The notes: a model not told the origin generated them from the letters alone. A DNA stretch of 64,000 nucleotides from Rahnella ecdela (GCF_019049625.1 NZ_JAFMOY010000109.1:1-64000), one strand, 5' to 3'; counted from the first letter of the stretch, positions 18,864 through 29,413 are shown. Numbers and translations are program-made.

Positions 18864-19898
18864 ATGAATCACAGTTCAGCGAAGCGTTACCACAGCGTTA
18901 TCCCGCCCTATATGCTTAACCGTATTATCGAACACGGATCAGAACCTCAGCGCCGGTGCGCAAAACAGACGCTGGTACACGTCAATACCTTGATGGCGCA
19001 GCCTTATGCGAAACCGCAGAAGATTGTGACCGCCAAAGCGGGCCAGGTAGAGCGTGATATTTATGACGCCAAAAACACCACGCAACTGCCTGGCGAATCG
19101 GTTCGTCAAGAAGGTCAGGCCAGTAACGGTGACGTGTCTGCTGATGAAGCCTATGATTATCTCGGCGTTACTTATGATTTCTTCTGGCAGGCCTACAAAC
19201 GTAACTCGCTCGATGGCAAAGGGCTGGCCCTGCTCGGCACCGTTCATTACGATAAAGGCTATCAGAATGCATTCTGGAACGGTCAGCAGATGGTCTTTGG
19301 TGACGGCGACGGTGAGATTTTCAACCGTTTCACTATCGCCATTGATGTCGTCGGGCACGAACTTTCCCACGGTGTAACAGAATCGGAATCCGGTCTGGAC
19401 TATAACGGGCAATCAGGCGCGCTGAATGAATCCCTGTCGGACGTGTTTGGCTCACTGGTGAAACAGTTCCATCTCAAACAAACCGCCGATAAAGCCGACT
19501 GGATTATCGGTGAGGGATTGTTGGCAAAAGGCATTCATGGCACCGGACTGCGTTCGATGTCCCATCCCGGCACTGCGTATGACGATCCCTTACTCGGCAA
19601 AGATCCGCAGCCTGCCGACATGAAAGGTTATGTGAATACCCGCGACGATAACGGCGGCGTACATATCAATTCGGGGATCCCAAACCGCGCATTTTATCTG
19701 GCGGCCACTAAACTGGGTGGGAATGCGTGGGAACGCGCGGGTTATGTCTGGTATGACACGGTCTGCGATAAATCCCTGGCAAAAGATGCAGACTTTGTCG
19801 CCTTCGCGCAGCTGACGGTTAAAAATGCAGGCAAACGCTTTGACGATACTGTCGCCCAAGCAGTTCGTGAAGCCTGGGAGCAGGTTGGGGTGATGTAA
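18864..19898 (+). CDS. Protealysin-like metalloprotease (M4, thermolysin family)
   Basis: A zinc metalloprotease with the HELSH zinc motif in VVGHELSHGVTESESG (about residue 160) and the downstream glutamate in GALNESLSDVFGS. The active-site histidine is in the INSGIPNRAFYL neighbourhood. There is no signal peptide and only a short propeptide (about 45-50 residues beginning PPYMLNRI), as in protealysin of Serratia, rather than the long prepro region of secreted thermolysins. AAGGAG precedes tandem ATGs at 18861 and 18864; the second has better spacing and gives 344 aa. The inhibitor-like gene that follows starts on the next base. Confidence 0.92.
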   Translation: MNHSSAKRYHSVIPPYMLNRIIEHGSEPQRRCAKQTLVHVNTLMAQPYAKPQKIVTAKAGQVERDIYDAKNTTQLPGESVRQEGQASNGDVSADEAYDYLGVTYDFFWQAYKRNSLDGKGLALLGTVHYDKGYQNAFWNGQQMVFGDGDGEIFNRFTIAIDVVGHELSHGVTESESGLDYNGQSGALNESLSDVFGSLVKQFHLKQTADKADWIIGEGLLAKGIHGTGLRSMSHPGTAYDDPLLGKDPQPADMKGYVNTRDDNGGVHINSGIPNRAFYLAATKLGGNAWERAGYVWYDTVCDKSLAKDADFVAFAQLTVKNAGKRFDDTVAQAVREAWEQVGVM

Positions 19899-20243
19899 AT
19901 GAAACCTTTAGATTCGCTGGAAAGTAATACGGTAATTGAAATCTACCGTGAGGGAGGGGTCGCTTTTATCCCCAAACTCAGCGGACCGCGACGGGTTGAG
20001 CTTTCGGGCATGAGTGATGATAAACGGCGGGAAATTTGCCAGCTGATCAACAAAGCCCTGCCCTATGCTCAGGAAAAAGAAAACGCCGGTCGGGGTGACC
20101 AGCGTTATTTCCGTCTGGAGATTTATTACGCCTCGGCGGAGCATTCTGCCAGTCTGGTGGTGATTATTCCCGAAACCGAGACCCCCGAAGAGCTGGTGGA
20201 TTTATGGAAACAAGCTCCGCCCGACGTTCATTCTTCGGAATAA
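19899..20243 (+). CDS. Emfourin-like proteinaceous inhibitor of the adjacent M4 protease
   Basis: A 114-aa soluble protein whose ATG follows the protease stop codon directly. In Serratia a small protein encoded in this exact position (emfourin) is a tight inhibitor of protealysin and forms an operon with it. Size, position and coupling match, and features such as VEIYREGGVAFIP-like N-terminal strands and a central RRVELSGMSDDKR region fit my recollection of that family. I identify it mainly by context, so the family assignment is good but not certain. The likely role is to keep the cytoplasmic protease silent until release. The 3' end overlaps the convergent yfgJ gene by 16 bases. Confidence 0.8.
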   Translation: MKPLDSLESNTVIEIYREGGVAFIPKLSGPRRVELSGMSDDKRREICQLINKALPYAQEKENAGRGDQRYFRLEIYYASAEHSASLVVIIPETETPEELVDLWKQAPPDVHSSE

Positions 20244-20458
20244 GGTAAATACGTCAACGTTACCCGTTTTTTAGAAATCATCCCGTGCCCGTTTTGACAG
20301 AAGTAATCTACCGCTCCGCAGGCTTTTAGTACCTGCAACGGTTGCTGGCAATCCGGGCACAACGCCGTTTGCTTATAATCGGTATGGCAGGTATCACAGT
20401 GAAAGTGACCGCTTACCCAGCTCATCGGCTGACCGCAGACCGGACACAGCGCATCCAT
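20228..20458 (-). CDS. yfgJ: Zinc-ribbon protein YfgJ
   Basis: A 76-aa protein with several CxxC zinc knuckles: CPVC, CDTC, CPDC and a lone Cys in YFCQNGHG. The segment LCPDCQQPLQVLKACGAVDY is nearly identical to E. coli YfgJ. The function is not known; it probably binds zinc through two ribbons. In E. coli yfgJ is near xseA and der, so the position is syntenic. It lies 12 bases downstream of the AEC transporter on the same strand and may be co-transcribed with it. Confidence 0.92.
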   Translation of the reverse strand: MDALCPVCGQPMSWVSGHFHCDTCHTDYKQTALCPDCQQPLQVLKACGAVDYFCQNGHGMISKKRVTLTYLPYSEE

Positions 20459-20470
20459 CGTTATTCCCCT

Positions 20471-21427
20471 CTAAATGACGCCCAGCGTCCGCAGTAAATA
20501 CAGACCCAGTGCTGTCGTGAAAAATGAGCCCAGCGTCGTGACGGCAATAATGTTGGCCGCCAGCGTGGCGTTCCCCCCCATCGCGCGGGTCATGACGTAA
20601 CTGCCCGCCGCCGTCGGTGTACAGGAAAAGAGAAATATAACGCCGAGCGCAGCGTCGCGAAAGCCAAACAGCCATGCACCAAAGGTCATCAAAGCAGGCA
20701 CAAATATCACACGCGAAGCAGAAGACCAGGCCGCCACGTTTGAACTGCGGAACATCGCTTTCCAGTCGAGGCTCGCTCCGGCACACAACATCGCCAGCGG
20801 CAGCGCCATCCCGGAAATAAAATCACCGGTGCTGGCAATCGTCGGCGGCATCGGTAAATGGCTGTAATGAAACGCCAGCCCGAGCACCAGCCCGATGATC
20901 AGAGGATTAGTCACAATGCCATGCAGGATAGGCTTAAGTCCGATACGTTTCCCCTGCCCGCCTTTCAGACTGCGGGTCAGCGTAATCACGGACAGTACGT
21001 TGAAGAGGATCACAGTCACCGCCAGATACATTGACCCCAGCGCAATACCCTCACTACCAAATGCCAGCGACGCATAGGCCAGTCCGGCGATACCGGTATT
21101 CGCGCGAAATCCGCCCTGCACAAAAATGCCACGCTCACGGGGATCTTTTACCAGCTTAATGGCCACCAGTTCCAGCAGCAGAAAGGTCACAACGGTGCCG
21201 AGGCCACCATAAATGGCGAGCGGCAAATTAGAACCGGAGGAGTCGTGCCCTTGCGCCACGCTAAAAAACAGCAGGCAAGGCAGCGCAATATTGAAAACCA
21301 GACGGCTGGCTTTCTCGTTAAAACTGTCGTCCATCAGGCCAGTGCGGCGTAAAAACATGCCCAACAGCAGGATCAATAAATTGGGAACCGTAACGCCAAA
21401 CGCAAAACTCCAGGTCTGCCAGAACAT
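20471..21427 (-). CDS. AEC-family permease (auxin efflux carrier superfamily)
   Basis: A 318-aa inner-membrane protein with about ten hydrophobic helices and the typical AEC N-terminus PNLLILLLGMFLRRTGLMDD, plus the C-terminal TPTAAGSYVMTRAMGG segment that lines the transport path in this family. Bacterial members carry malonate, malate and other small organic acids; the substrate here is unknown. The start at 21427 is chosen because AGGAG lies upstream; the frame could extend further but the added residues lack a ribosome site. yfgJ follows closely downstream. Confidence 0.88.
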   Translation of the reverse strand: MFWQTWSFAFGVTVPNLLILLLGMFLRRTGLMDDSFNEKASRLVFNIALPCLLFFSVAQGHDSSGSNLPLAIYGGLGTVVTFLLLELVAIKLVKDPRERGIFVQGGFRANTGIAGLAYASLAFGSEGIALGSMYLAVTVILFNVLSVITLTRSLKGGQGKRIGLKPILHGIVTNPLIIGLVLGLAFHYSHLPMPPTIASTGDFISGMALPLAMLCAGASLDWKAMFRSSNVAAWSSASRVIFVPALMTFGAWLFGFRDAALGVIFLFSCTPTAAGSYVMTRAMGGNATLAANIIAVTTLGSFFTTALGLYLLRTLGVI

Positions 21428-21461
21428 CCAGCCAGCTCCTTGCGGGAAAATGAAGACAAAA

Positions 21462-21490
21462 AAATGGGGTACATTTTCATGCACCCCATT
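21462..21490 (-). terminator. Rho-independent terminator after der
   Basis: On the minus strand AATGGGGT pairs with ACCCCATT and is followed by a run of seven T residues. It begins four bases after the der stop codon and lies upstream of the AEC gene. Confidence 0.9.
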
Positions 21491-21493
21491 CGT

Positions 21494-22978
21494 TTAGGAT
21501 TTGTTTTTCAGGTGCTGCATCAGACGTCGGCGCTTACGCTGCTGGTGCGGAGAAAGCGAGTTCTTCTTGCCTTCATACGGGTTCTCACCCTCTTTGAACT
21601 GAATGCGGATTGGCGTACCCATCACTTTCAGTGAACGACGGAAATAGTTCATCAGATAGCGTTTGTAAGAATCAGCCAGATCTTTCACCTGGTTACCGTG
21701 AATAACCACGATTGGCGGGTTATAACCCCCGGCATGAGCATATTTCAGCTTAACGCGACGACCGTTAACCAGCGGTGGCTGGTGATCGTCAGCGGCCATC
21801 TGCATGATACGGGTCAATAAGGAAGTGCTTACACGCGTGGTAGCGCAGGTATACGCTTCGTTCACTGATTCAAACAGGTTACCCACGCCGCTGCCGTGCA
21901 GGGCAGAGATGAAGTGGATGCGCGCGAAATCGACAAAGCCGAGGCGCAGTTCCAACTGGTCTTTCACCTGTGCACGCGCTTCTTCGTTCATGCCGTCCCA
22001 TTTGTTAACGACAATCACCAGTGAGCGCCCGCTGTTGAGGATGAAGCCTAACAGCGAGAGATCCTGATCGGAAATGCCTTCACGGGCATCAATAACCAGC
22101 ATCACCACATTGGCATCTTCAATCGCCTGCAAGGTTTTGATTACCGAGAATTTCTCTACGGTTTCAGTCACTTTACCGCGCTTACGCACACCGGCGGTAT
22201 CAATAAGAACGTATTCACGTTCGTCACGTACCATCGGGATATAAATACTGTCACGCGTGGTGCCCGGCATGTCGTAAACCACGACACGCTCTTCGCCCAG
22301 AATACGGTTAGTCAGTGTGGACTTACCTACGTTCGGGCGCCCTACTATAGCCAGTTTGATTGGCAGCGACTGGGGATCGAAATCGTCTTCCACGTCTTCA
22401 GGAATTTCATCACCGGTGCCTTCCTGCTCAGCCCAGTAAGCGGCGTTAGCCTCTTCTTCAGTGAGTTCGACTTCTACCGGTTTTTCACCCACGAACGGGA
22501 TCAGAACGTGTTCGATGAGCTGCGTGACGCCACGACCGTGCGAAGCGGCGATAGCATAAACTTCGCCTAAGCCCAGTGAGTAGAAATCACCGGTAGCGCT
22601 GTCCGGATCCAGACCGTCAGTTTTGTTCGCGACCAGGAAAGTGGCTTTTTCACGGCTGCGCAGATGCTGGGCAATGCCCTGATCGGCAGGCATCAGGCCC
22701 GCACGTGCATCTACCATGAACAGCACGATATCCGCTTCTTCGATTGCGAGCAGAGACTGCCCCGCCATCCGGGTTTCAACACCGTCTTCGGTACCGTCGA
22801 TACCACCGGTATCCACGATGATGAATTCATTACCCTCAATTTCGGCACGACCATACTTGCGGTCACGCGTAAGACCCGGGAAATCCGCAACCAGCGCGTC
22901 ACGCGTTTTGGTCAAGCGGTTAAATAAAGTGGATTTACCCACATTCGGGCGCCCTACAAGCGCAACGACAGGTATCAT
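21494..22978 (-). CDS. der: Ribosome assembly GTPase Der (EngA)
   Basis: An essential double-GTPase for 50S subunit assembly. Both G domains are visible: [14 protein letters not shown] (residue 8) with DTGG and NKTD, then [14 protein letters not shown] (about residue 210) with DTAG and NKWD. The C-terminal KH-like domain ends in a basic tail ([15 protein letters not shown]). The 494-aa length is normal. bamB lies upstream on the same strand but a hairpin in the 210-base gap suggests der has its own promoter. Confidence 0.98.
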   Translation of the reverse strand: MIPVVALVGRPNVGKSTLFNRLTKTRDALVADFPGLTRDRKYGRAEIEGNEFIIVDTGGIDGTEDGVETRMAGQSLLAIEEADIVLFMVDARAGLMPADQGIAQHLRSREKATFLVANKTDGLDPDSATGDFYSLGLGEVYAIAASHGRGVTQLIEHVLIPFVGEKPVEVELTEEEANAAYWAEQEGTGDEIPEDVEDDFDPQSLPIKLAIVGRPNVGKSTLTNRILGEERVVVYDMPGTTRDSIYIPMVRDEREYVLIDTAGVRKRGKVTETVEKFSVIKTLQAIEDANVVMLVIDAREGISDQDLSLLGFILNSGRSLVIVVNKWDGMNEEARAQVKDQLELRLGFVDFARIHFISALHGSGVGNLFESVNEAYTCATTRVSTSLLTRIMQMAADDHQPPLVNGRRVKLKYAHAGGYNPPIVVIHGNQVKDLADSYKRYLMNYFRRSLKVMGTPIRIQFKEGENPYEGKKNSLSPHQQRKRRRLMQHLKNKS

Positions 22979-23110
22979 TTTGAAGCCTCAGTTTTTTTAA
23001 TATGGTGCAAAACGCAAATAGCGGGCCTGCAGAATTTCAATACAAACCACTATAATTCAAATTGTTACAACGCAACCACTCAAAACCAGTTACGCAGATT
23101 TCAGAATACG

Positions 23111-23142
23111 AAACGGCCCCTGAGCAATTCAGGAGCCGTTTT
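23111..23142. terminator. Hairpin between bamB and der
   Basis: AAACGGCCCCTGA pairs with TCAGGAGCCGTTT with one mismatch and a 5-base loop, 47 bases downstream of the bamB stop. A short T run follows only on the plus strand; on the bamB strand GTTTCG follows, so termination there may be partial. Confidence 0.6.
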
Positions 23143-23188
23143 AAAGCCCGGGATCAAATGATCTCAGAGCCTGACGCAGGTCGCGATA

Positions 23189-24370
23189 TTAGCGGGTGAA
23201 GGAGTAAACTTCGCCACCTTTCGCCTGCACGACCAGCTTGTCACTGGCCACAATCGGTCCGCTCAGGAAGCCATCACTGTCGACTTTCTGCTGAGCCACA
23301 AAACGACCGTCTGTGGTGTTAATCCAGTGCAGATAACCTTCGGAATCACCGACCACAATATAACCATTATACAACACAGGGGCTGTCAGGTTACGGTGCA
23401 ATAATTCACTCTGACGCCACACGCTGACACCGCCCTGGGTATCAAGCGCCATTACGCGGTCATCCTGGTCAACCATATAGATACGGCCACCATCTACGAT
23501 GATGTCGTTGACTGAACCCACATCACGTTTCCACATAATCTGACCTGAACGAAGATCCATTGCCACCAGGCTGCCGTTATAGGCCAGTGCATACACCACG
23601 CCATCAACGATAACCGGTGTAGTATCCACATCGCTCAGACGGTCAATTTCAGTGGTACCGGTGGTCTGAGAAATACGTTGTTGCCAGATCAACTGACCTT
23701 CTTTCATCAGCACTGCGCTGACACGACCGTTATCGCCACCGACGATAGCCGCACCAAACGCCACGGCTGGAGCAGACTCACCACGCAGGGACAGCGTTGG
23801 CATGTCGAGGTTAGCCGTCCACTGGATTGTACCATCGGACTCGCTCAGCCCCTGCAACATACCGTTGCCGGTATGCACCAGAACCAGACCATCGCTGACC
23901 ACCGGACGGGAAAGTGCTTCACCCGCAACTTTGGTCTGCCATGCCACGGTGCCATCAGAGGTGTTCAATGCGTAAACTACAGCTTTCTCGCTGCCGACAT
24001 ACACATGGCTACCGGAAACTGTCAGGCCGCCGGAAAGCTGTGCGGAAATATTTCGGGAGAGGAAACCGGTCTTTTCAGACAGGTTAACGTTCCATTTTTC
24101 TTTACCACTGTCGGCGTCGAGTGCTTTAACCACACCGAAACGATCAGCAGCATAGATGGTGCTGTCCTGCCAGGCCGGGCGCAGGTTGGAATAGAAGTCG
24201 CCTACGCCGTCACCCACGGATTTGCTCCAGACTTTAGTCGGAGTAAATTGATTCTCAACTTTTGGCAGCGGAGACATTTTTACGACGTCTTCTTCGCTGT
24301 TAAACAATGAACAGCCACTCAGCAGGGCAACTGAAACCCATCCTACCAAGAGTATTTTACGCAATTGCAT
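23189..24370 (-). CDS. bamB: Outer-membrane assembly lipoprotein BamB
   Basis: A periplasm-facing lipoprotein of the BAM complex that assists insertion of beta-barrel proteins. The signal peptide ends in a lipobox (VALLSGC, lipid cysteine near residue 20). The rest is an eight-bladed beta-propeller with repeated PQQ-like blades (VYALNTSDGTVAWQ, VVALDLRSGQIMW-type repeats). Length 393 aa as in E. coli. It is followed by der and preceded by yfgM with an 11-base gap, so yfgM-bamB are co-transcribed. YfgM and BamB also interact functionally in E. coli. Confidence 0.98.
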   Translation of the reverse strand: MQLRKILLVGWVSVALLSGCSLFNSEEDVVKMSPLPKVENQFTPTKVWSKSVGDGVGDFYSNLRPAWQDSTIYAADRFGVVKALDADSGKEKWNVNLSEKTGFLSRNISAQLSGGLTVSGSHVYVGSEKAVVYALNTSDGTVAWQTKVAGEALSRPVVSDGLVLVHTGNGMLQGLSESDGTIQWTANLDMPTLSLRGESAPAVAFGAAIVGGDNGRVSAVLMKEGQLIWQQRISQTTGTTEIDRLSDVDTTPVIVDGVVYALAYNGSLVAMDLRSGQIMWKRDVGSVNDIIVDGGRIYMVDQDDRVMALDTQGGVSVWRQSELLHRNLTAPVLYNGYIVVGDSEGYLHWINTTDGRFVAQQKVDSDGFLSGPIVASDKLVVQAKGGEVYSFTR

Positions 24371-24381
24371 CGGGGTTCCCC

Positions 24382-25002
24382 TTAGCTGGCTAAGTTGTTC
24401 AATTTCATACGCAGCACGGTTTGCAGCGTTTGAGAGGGTTTAGAATCGAGTCCTTTGCTGTAGGCTTCACGTGCGCCTTTTGCATCGCCTTTCGCAAGCA
24501 GAACATCACCACGGATGCCTTGCTGCATAGCCGCCCAGCCTTCACCCTTCACGCCATCTAACGTTTTGAGTGCATCATCAAATTTGCCTTGCTGCATCTG
24601 GATACGAGCCAGACGTAAATTCACCAGCGAGCGTAAATTATCTTCTTTAGCCTGACCTTGCGCCTGTACTAACTGCTTTTCAGCATTCGCGAAATCTTTG
24701 GTCTCAACGAAATGATCAGCCAGTTGCAGGGCAGCAAACACCCCGTAATTATTGTCATTGCTCTGAGCAAACTTCTCGAGACTGGCCACGCCCTGCGCAG
24801 TAATGCCCGTCATCGACTGATTCGCTTTCTGGAAAGACGCAGAAGCTTCCGTCAGGGCTGAGTCCTGGTGACTCTGCCAGAAACGCCAGCCGCCCAGGGC
24901 TGCAATACCCAGAACAACGCCGATGGCCAGCGCTTTACCATTTTCGGCAAAGAAGCGACGTACAGCATCAACCTGTTCATTCTCAGTGGTATAGACTTCC
25001 AC
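24382..25002 (-). CDS. yfgM: Ancillary SecYEG translocon subunit YfgM
   Basis: A single-span inner-membrane protein with a periplasmic TPR domain, associated with the SecYEG translocon and the chaperone PpiD. The short cytoplasmic N-terminus is followed by one membrane helix (ALAIGVVLGIAALGGW, about residues 23-38), and the rest is helical TPR-like repeats ending LRMKLNNLAS. The GTG at 25002 (VEVYTTENEQVDAV) is chosen because AAGGAG lies just upstream and it matches the E. coli N-terminus; a longer frame overlapping hisS is spurious. 206 aa, as in E. coli. Confidence 0.97.
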   Translation of the reverse strand: MEVYTTENEQVDAVRRFFAENGKALAIGVVLGIAALGGWRFWQSHQDSALTEASASFQKANQSMTGITAQGVASLEKFAQSNDNNYGVFAALQLADHFVETKDFANAEKQLVQAQGQAKEDNLRSLVNLRLARIQMQQGKFDDALKTLDGVKGEGWAAMQQGIRGDVLLAKGDAKGAREAYSKGLDSKPSQTLQTVLRMKLNNLAS

Positions 25003-25015
25003 AGTGTCCTTCTCC

Positions 25016-26290
25016 TTAACCCAACATCGAAGCCAGACGCGCGGCGATTTCGCTTTGCGCCAGCGTTTCTTGCGTTCCACTCTGCAGATCTTTTACCACA
25101 ACCTGCTGATTAGCAACTTCATCTTCGCCTAATACCAGGGCAATGCGTGCACCCCATTTATCAGCACGGGCAAATTGCTTTTTGAAGTTACCACCACCGT
25201 AGTTAGTCATCACTTTCATTTCAGGCAATGCATCACGCAATTTTTCAGCCAGTTGCATGGCCGCGCTTTGCGTACCGGCACCGGAAGAAATCACGTAGGC
25301 GTCGACAGTTGCCGGTGCTTTGAAATCCGGGTTTACGGCCTGGACCAGTAATACCAGACGTTCAAGACCCATCGCAAAACCGACTGCAGGCGTTGTACGA
25401 CCACCCAGTTGTTCGACCAGACCGTCGTAACGGCCACCGGCACACACTGTACCTTGTGAGCCTAAACTATGAGTTACCCATTCGAACACGGTGCGGTTGT
25501 AATAATCCAGACCGCGCACAAGTCGCTGATTAACCGTATATGGGATACCTGACTGCTCTAAAAGTTCACACAGACCTGCAAAGTGTTCTCTTGATTCTTC
25601 ATCAAGATAATCACCGAGTTCCGGTGCATCATTTAATAACGCCTGAATATCCGGATTTTTAGAGTCCAGAACACGCAGCGGATTGCTGTACATACGACGT
25701 TTGCAGTCTTCATCCAGCTTTTCTTTGTGCTGCTCAAGGAAGGCCACCAGCGCATCACGATAGTTGGCGCGGGCTTCCAGTGAACCGATAGAGTTCAGTT
25801 CCAGCGCGACGTGCTCGGAAATCCCCAGTGCACGCCACCAGCGGGCCGTCAGCAGAATTAATTCTGCATCAACGTCCGGGCCTTGCAGCCCAAAGACTTC
25901 GACACCCAGCTGATTAAACTGACGATAGCGACCTTTTTGCGGGCGCTCATAGCGGAACATCGGACCGATGTACCACAGACGCTGTTCCTGATTGTACAGC
26001 AGACCATGTTCAATACCGGCGCGCACGCAGCCCGCCGTACCTTCGGGACGCAGCGTCAGGCTTTCGCCGTTGCGGTCCTCAAAGGTATACATTTCTTTTT
26101 CAACGACATCGGTCACTTCGCCGATAGCGCGTTTAAACAATGGGGTCTGCTCTACAATCGGCATACGGATTTCACTGTAGCCGTAACTGCCGAGCACCTG
26201 TTTCAACGATCCTTCAATGCGTTGCCACAGTGCAGTGTCTTCTGGCAGGTAGTCGTTCATGCCGCGAATGGCCTGGATATTCTTTGCCAC
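25016..26290 (-). CDS. hisS: Histidyl-tRNA synthetase
   Basis: Charges tRNA-His in the cytoplasm. Class II motifs are visible: the N-terminal [16 protein letters not shown], motif 2 around [19 protein letters not shown], the histidine-binding [15 protein letters not shown] (HisA-type motif) and the C-terminal anticodon-binding domain. It starts with GTG, as in E. coli, and has 424 aa. The gap to yfgM is 13 bases, so they are probably one operon with bamB. Confidence 0.98.
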   Translation of the reverse strand: MAKNIQAIRGMNDYLPEDTALWQRIEGSLKQVLGSYGYSEIRMPIVEQTPLFKRAIGEVTDVVEKEMYTFEDRNGESLTLRPEGTAGCVRAGIEHGLLYNQEQRLWYIGPMFRYERPQKGRYRQFNQLGVEVFGLQGPDVDAELILLTARWWRALGISEHVALELNSIGSLEARANYRDALVAFLEQHKEKLDEDCKRRMYSNPLRVLDSKNPDIQALLNDAPELGDYLDEESREHFAGLCELLEQSGIPYTVNQRLVRGLDYYNRTVFEWVTHSLGSQGTVCAGGRYDGLVEQLGGRTTPAVGFAMGLERLVLLVQAVNPDFKAPATVDAYVISSGAGTQSAAMQLAEKLRDALPEMKVMTNYGGGNFKKQFARADKWGARIALVLGEDEVANQQVVVKDLQSGTQETLAQSEIAARLASMLG

Positions 26291-26426
26291 GTCAGTTCTC
26301 TATCGTTTTATAAAAAATGAACCCGATTATAGGGGCTTTGTGGGCTGTGGTTCAACGCACAGTCTCAATCACCCCAGTCGGGTTCAATATAATAATGCAG
26401 ATGTACGGTGACACCCGCAACCGATG

Positions 26427-27548
26427 TTACTTTTCAAGATGATTGATAACGATACGTTTACTCTCATCCATCAGCGCCGCTTTGGCGCGAATTTTGGCTT
26501 CTAACTGGTCGATCATGTCGTTGTTGTCAAAACGCTCTCTCTGACGAACACCGTCTTCATAGAAACCGCTTTTATTATGACCGCCGGTCACGCCCAAGGT
26601 GGAAACCAGTGCTTCGCCCGGACCGTTAACCACACAGCCGATGATCGAAACGTCCATCGGCGTGATGATATCTTCCAGACGTTGTTCTAACGCATTCACG
26701 GTGCCGATGACATCAAACTCCTGACGCGAACAAGTCGGACAGGCAATAAAGTTGATACCACGGGAACGGATACGCAGTGATTTGAGGATATCGAAACCGA
26801 CTTTGACTTCTTCAATCGGATCAGCCGCCAGTGAAATGCGCAGCGTGTCGCCGATGCCTTCTGAAAGCAGCAGCCCTAACCCGATGGCCGATTTAACGGA
26901 ACCTGCACGCAGGCCACCCGCTTCGGTGATCCCCAGATGCAACGGCTGAACAATTTGTTTGGCCAGCAAACGGTATGACTCAACGGCCAGGAACACGTCA
27001 GACGCTTTTACGCTGACTTTAAACTGGTCAAAGTTGAGACGGTCAAGAATATCGACATGGCGCATCGCTGATTCCAGCAACGCCTGCGGCGTAGGTTCGC
27101 CGTACTTTTCCTGGATATCTTTCTCCAGAGAACCGCCGTTCACACCGATACGGATAGGAATATTTTTGTCGCGTGCGCAATCCACCACAGAGCGGATGCG
27201 GGATTCGTTACCGATGTTACCCGGGTTAATACGCAGGCAATCTACGCCGTATTCTGCAACCTGCAGGGCGATGCGGTAATCGAAATGAATATCAGCGACC
27301 AGCGGGACGTTAACCTGCTGTTTGATAAGTTTGAATGCTTCAGCAGCATCCATCGTGGGCACAGAAACGCGAACAATATCGACACCGACGCGTTCCAGTG
27401 ATTTGATCTGTGCGACTGTTGCCGCGACATCTGTGGTGCGGGTGTTGGTCATCGATTGCACTGCAATCGGTGCTCCGTCACCTACAGGCACCTTGCCGAC
27501 ATAAATCCGGGTTGATTTGCGACGGGTAATGGGTGCTTGGTTATGCAT
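26427..27548 (-). CDS. ispG: 4-hydroxy-3-methylbut-2-enyl-diphosphate synthase (flavodoxin)
   Basis: Catalyses the penultimate step of the MEP isoprenoid pathway, converting MEcPP to HMBPP with a [4Fe-4S] cluster. The three cluster cysteines are in [10 protein letters not shown] (two) and GCVVNGPGE (one) in the C-terminal part; the N-terminal TIM barrel begins [16 protein letters not shown]. Start 27548 ([10 protein letters not shown]) has GGAGAG upstream and matches E. coli. As an Fe-S enzyme it needs cluster delivery, which is notable because the ISC scaffold genes are missing from their usual place in this window. Confidence 0.98.
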   Translation of the reverse strand: MHNQAPITRRKSTRIYVGKVPVGDGAPIAVQSMTNTRTTDVAATVAQIKSLERVGVDIVRVSVPTMDAAEAFKLIKQQVNVPLVADIHFDYRIALQVAEYGVDCLRINPGNIGNESRIRSVVDCARDKNIPIRIGVNGGSLEKDIQEKYGEPTPQALLESAMRHVDILDRLNFDQFKVSVKASDVFLAVESYRLLAKQIVQPLHLGITEAGGLRAGSVKSAIGLGLLLSEGIGDTLRISLAADPIEEVKVGFDILKSLRIRSRGINFIACPTCSRQEFDVIGTVNALEQRLEDIITPMDVSIIGCVVNGPGEALVSTLGVTGGHNKSGFYEDGVRQRERFDNNDMIDQLEAKIRAKAALMDESKRIVINHLEK

Positions 27549-27590
27549 TACTTCACTCTCCATCGTTGCAATCGTCTGACAAACTGCCGA

Positions 27591-28586
27591 TTACTCGGCA
27601 GCTAAGGTCAGGCGCGCAACACGGCTTGATTTTACAAAACGACTTAAATCAACCGGCTTGCCCTGGAACTGGATATCTACCGCACCCGGCGCACCGATTT
27701 TCAGTTTATACGGCGCAGTGCCCTTCACGCTGAAGGTTTCACCGCCTTTCTTCATGCCGCTGAACAGGGTTTTACCTGACGCGTCATCAATCTGGAACCA
27801 GCAATCAGCTTTAAAGGTAAAAGTGACCGCTTGTGGATCCGCACCCGCCGCCGCAGCAGTTTGTGCATCACCGGTTGGCAGACCGTTTTCAGCGGTGGCT
27901 GGCTGGCTGGTAGAAACGGCAGCAGGTGCCTGTTCTGTTGGCGCAGCCGTCGTCGCTGGCGCACTGTTGGCTGTCGCCGCCGGTGCTGTGTTCAATGGAA
28001 TGCTATTCTGAGCTTGCGGTGCGTTTGCAGCAGTCGCTGGTGCAGAAGAAGTATCGTCAGTGGTCGGTGCAGAATTCGCATTATCGCCCAGAGGAATAGT
28101 CTGCCCCTGGCCGTTATCCTGATTCAGCTGTGCCGATGACTGATCGGCCATGGTGGCGATTTCCTGCTGCTGTGCCTGATGATTTTGCCACCACCATGCA
28201 CCGGTCAGACCAATCACGACAAACACCACCAGCCAGGTAAAGCCCATCAGCCAGCCATCGCGTTTTTTGCGAGACTTACCGAGAGAGAACCCTTGCATTG
28301 ATGCCACTTTAGGCACTTTGATCGGCGCTTGTTTACCGATCAGACCTAATAATTCTTCTTCCGGTACATGAACCAGCTTGGCATAAGAACGGAGATAACC
28401 ACGCAGGAAAGTCGGCGCAAGATCGGCCGGCGTCGTTTCTTCTTCGATTTGGCGAATAGTTGAGACTTTCAGACACAGGCGTTCTGCAACGGCCTGATGA
28501 CTAAGACCTAACTGTTCACGAGCCTGACGCAGACGTTCGCCTGTGGTCAGTTTTGCATTATTTTCTTGAGGGGCTTCAGTATTCAT
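27591..28586 (-). CDS. rodZ: Cytoskeletal protein RodZ
   Basis: A bitopic inner-membrane protein that links MreB to the elongation machinery and sets rod shape. The N-terminal helix-turn-helix domain ([23 protein letters not shown]) binds MreB. A single membrane helix ([22 protein letters not shown], split here by description) is near residue 115. A long, low-complexity A/T/P/Q-rich periplasmic linker spans about residues 140-240, followed by the C-terminal DUF4115 domain ([17 protein letters not shown]). The gene overlaps the 3' end of pilW by 11 bases. Confidence 0.96.
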   Translation of the reverse strand: MNTEAPQENNAKLTTGERLRQAREQLGLSHQAVAERLCLKVSTIRQIEEETTPADLAPTFLRGYLRSYAKLVHVPEEELLGLIGKQAPIKVPKVASMQGFSLGKSRKKRDGWLMGFTWLVVFVVIGLTGAWWWQNHQAQQQEIATMADQSSAQLNQDNGQGQTIPLGDNANSAPTTDDTSSAPATAANAPQAQNSIPLNTAPAATANSAPATTAAPTEQAPAAVSTSQPATAENGLPTGDAQTAAAAGADPQAVTFTFKADCWFQIDDASGKTLFSGMKKGGETFSVKGTAPYKLKIGAPGAVDIQFQGKPVDLSRFVKSSRVARLTLAAE

Positions 28587-29337
28587 TGGCTAAGAACTGC
28601 TGGTACTGTTTAGATTGTGGGTAACTACGCGCAAGTTGCTTACCGTAGCGTTGAACGCTATCCGGGTTGCCCGCTAACGCAGCGAATCGAATTTGCAACA
28701 TGATGCTGTCAGCAGTGGCTGGCAGAACATGTTGATATACATCCAGTAATAGTTTCGCCTGAGCGCGGTTCCCTTCCCCAAATTCTTTGGTTGCCTCAGT
28801 CAGCAAGGGTGCGCCTTTATCGGGATCAACTTTTAATGCCCGGGTTAGTAACACTCGCGCTTCCTCATTCTGATTGGCCTTCAGAAAACAGTAGCCTGCA
28901 TTTTCCAGACTGTCAGCAACCTGACCGTAATCAGGCGCATTAGCTGCTGCGCTAAACTGCTGTTGTGCGGGTACATACTGCCCTAAACTACACAAAAACG
29001 CACCGTAATTATTTAAGACAGTCCCATTTTGCGGCGCCAGCTTCAGCGCTTGCTGATAGCGGCTTTCTGCGGCTTTCTGATTGCCGTTTTTTTGCTCGTA
29101 AAGCGCCATGCCCAGTTGCGTCCGGTAATCCTGCGGTGCACCGTCAACGGCTTTCTGCAAATTCTGTTTTGCCGCATCCATATTCCCCTGATTCAGGTAC
29201 GCCATACCCAACTCAAGGCGCGTTTGTGCTGCGCCACTGGCTGGTTGCGACTCTTTGGGTGAACTGGAACAGCCTGCCAGCAACGCCACGGACATGCCTG
29301 CTGCAATCAACATTTTCACACTGCCCTTCATTGTCAT
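28576..29337 (-). CDS. pilW: Type IV pilus biogenesis/stability lipoprotein PilW (PilF)
   Basis: A lipoprotein with six or so TPR repeats. In pilus-bearing bacteria it pilots or stabilises the secretin. The lipobox is VALLAGC (lipid Cys near residue 23). TPR units follow ([41 protein letters not shown] and others). Upstream of rodZ in Serratia, Yersinia and pseudomonads this position carries pilW, whereas E. coli has lost it. There is no other type IV pilus gene in the window, so its role here may be residual or in a different envelope complex. Overlap with rodZ implies co-transcription. Confidence 0.9.
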   Translation of the reverse strand: MTMKGSVKMLIAAGMSVALLAGCSSSPKESQPASGAAQTRLELGMAYLNQGNMDAAKQNLQKAVDGAPQDYRTQLGMALYEQKNGNQKAAESRYQQALKLAPQNGTVLNNYGAFLCSLGQYVPAQQQFSAAANAPDYGQVADSLENAGYCFLKANQNEEARVLLTRALKVDPDKGAPLLTEATKEFGEGNRAQAKLLLDVYQHVLPATADSIMLQIRFAALAGNPDSVQRYGKQLARSYPQSKQYQQFLANEY

Positions 29338-29375
29338 GCTTAATTCCCTTTACCCTGCCAGCGACAATAAAACAG

Positions 29376-29407
29376 CGGGCTTCACCGCAACACTATGGCG
29401 AAGCCCG
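29376..29407 (-). terminator. Terminator-like hairpin after rlmN
   Basis: CGGGCTTC pairs with GAAGCCCG around a 16-base loop, seven bases after the rlmN stop. On the minus strand CTGTTTTATTG follows, giving a broken T run. Confidence 0.65.
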
Positions 29408-29413
29408 TTAGGA

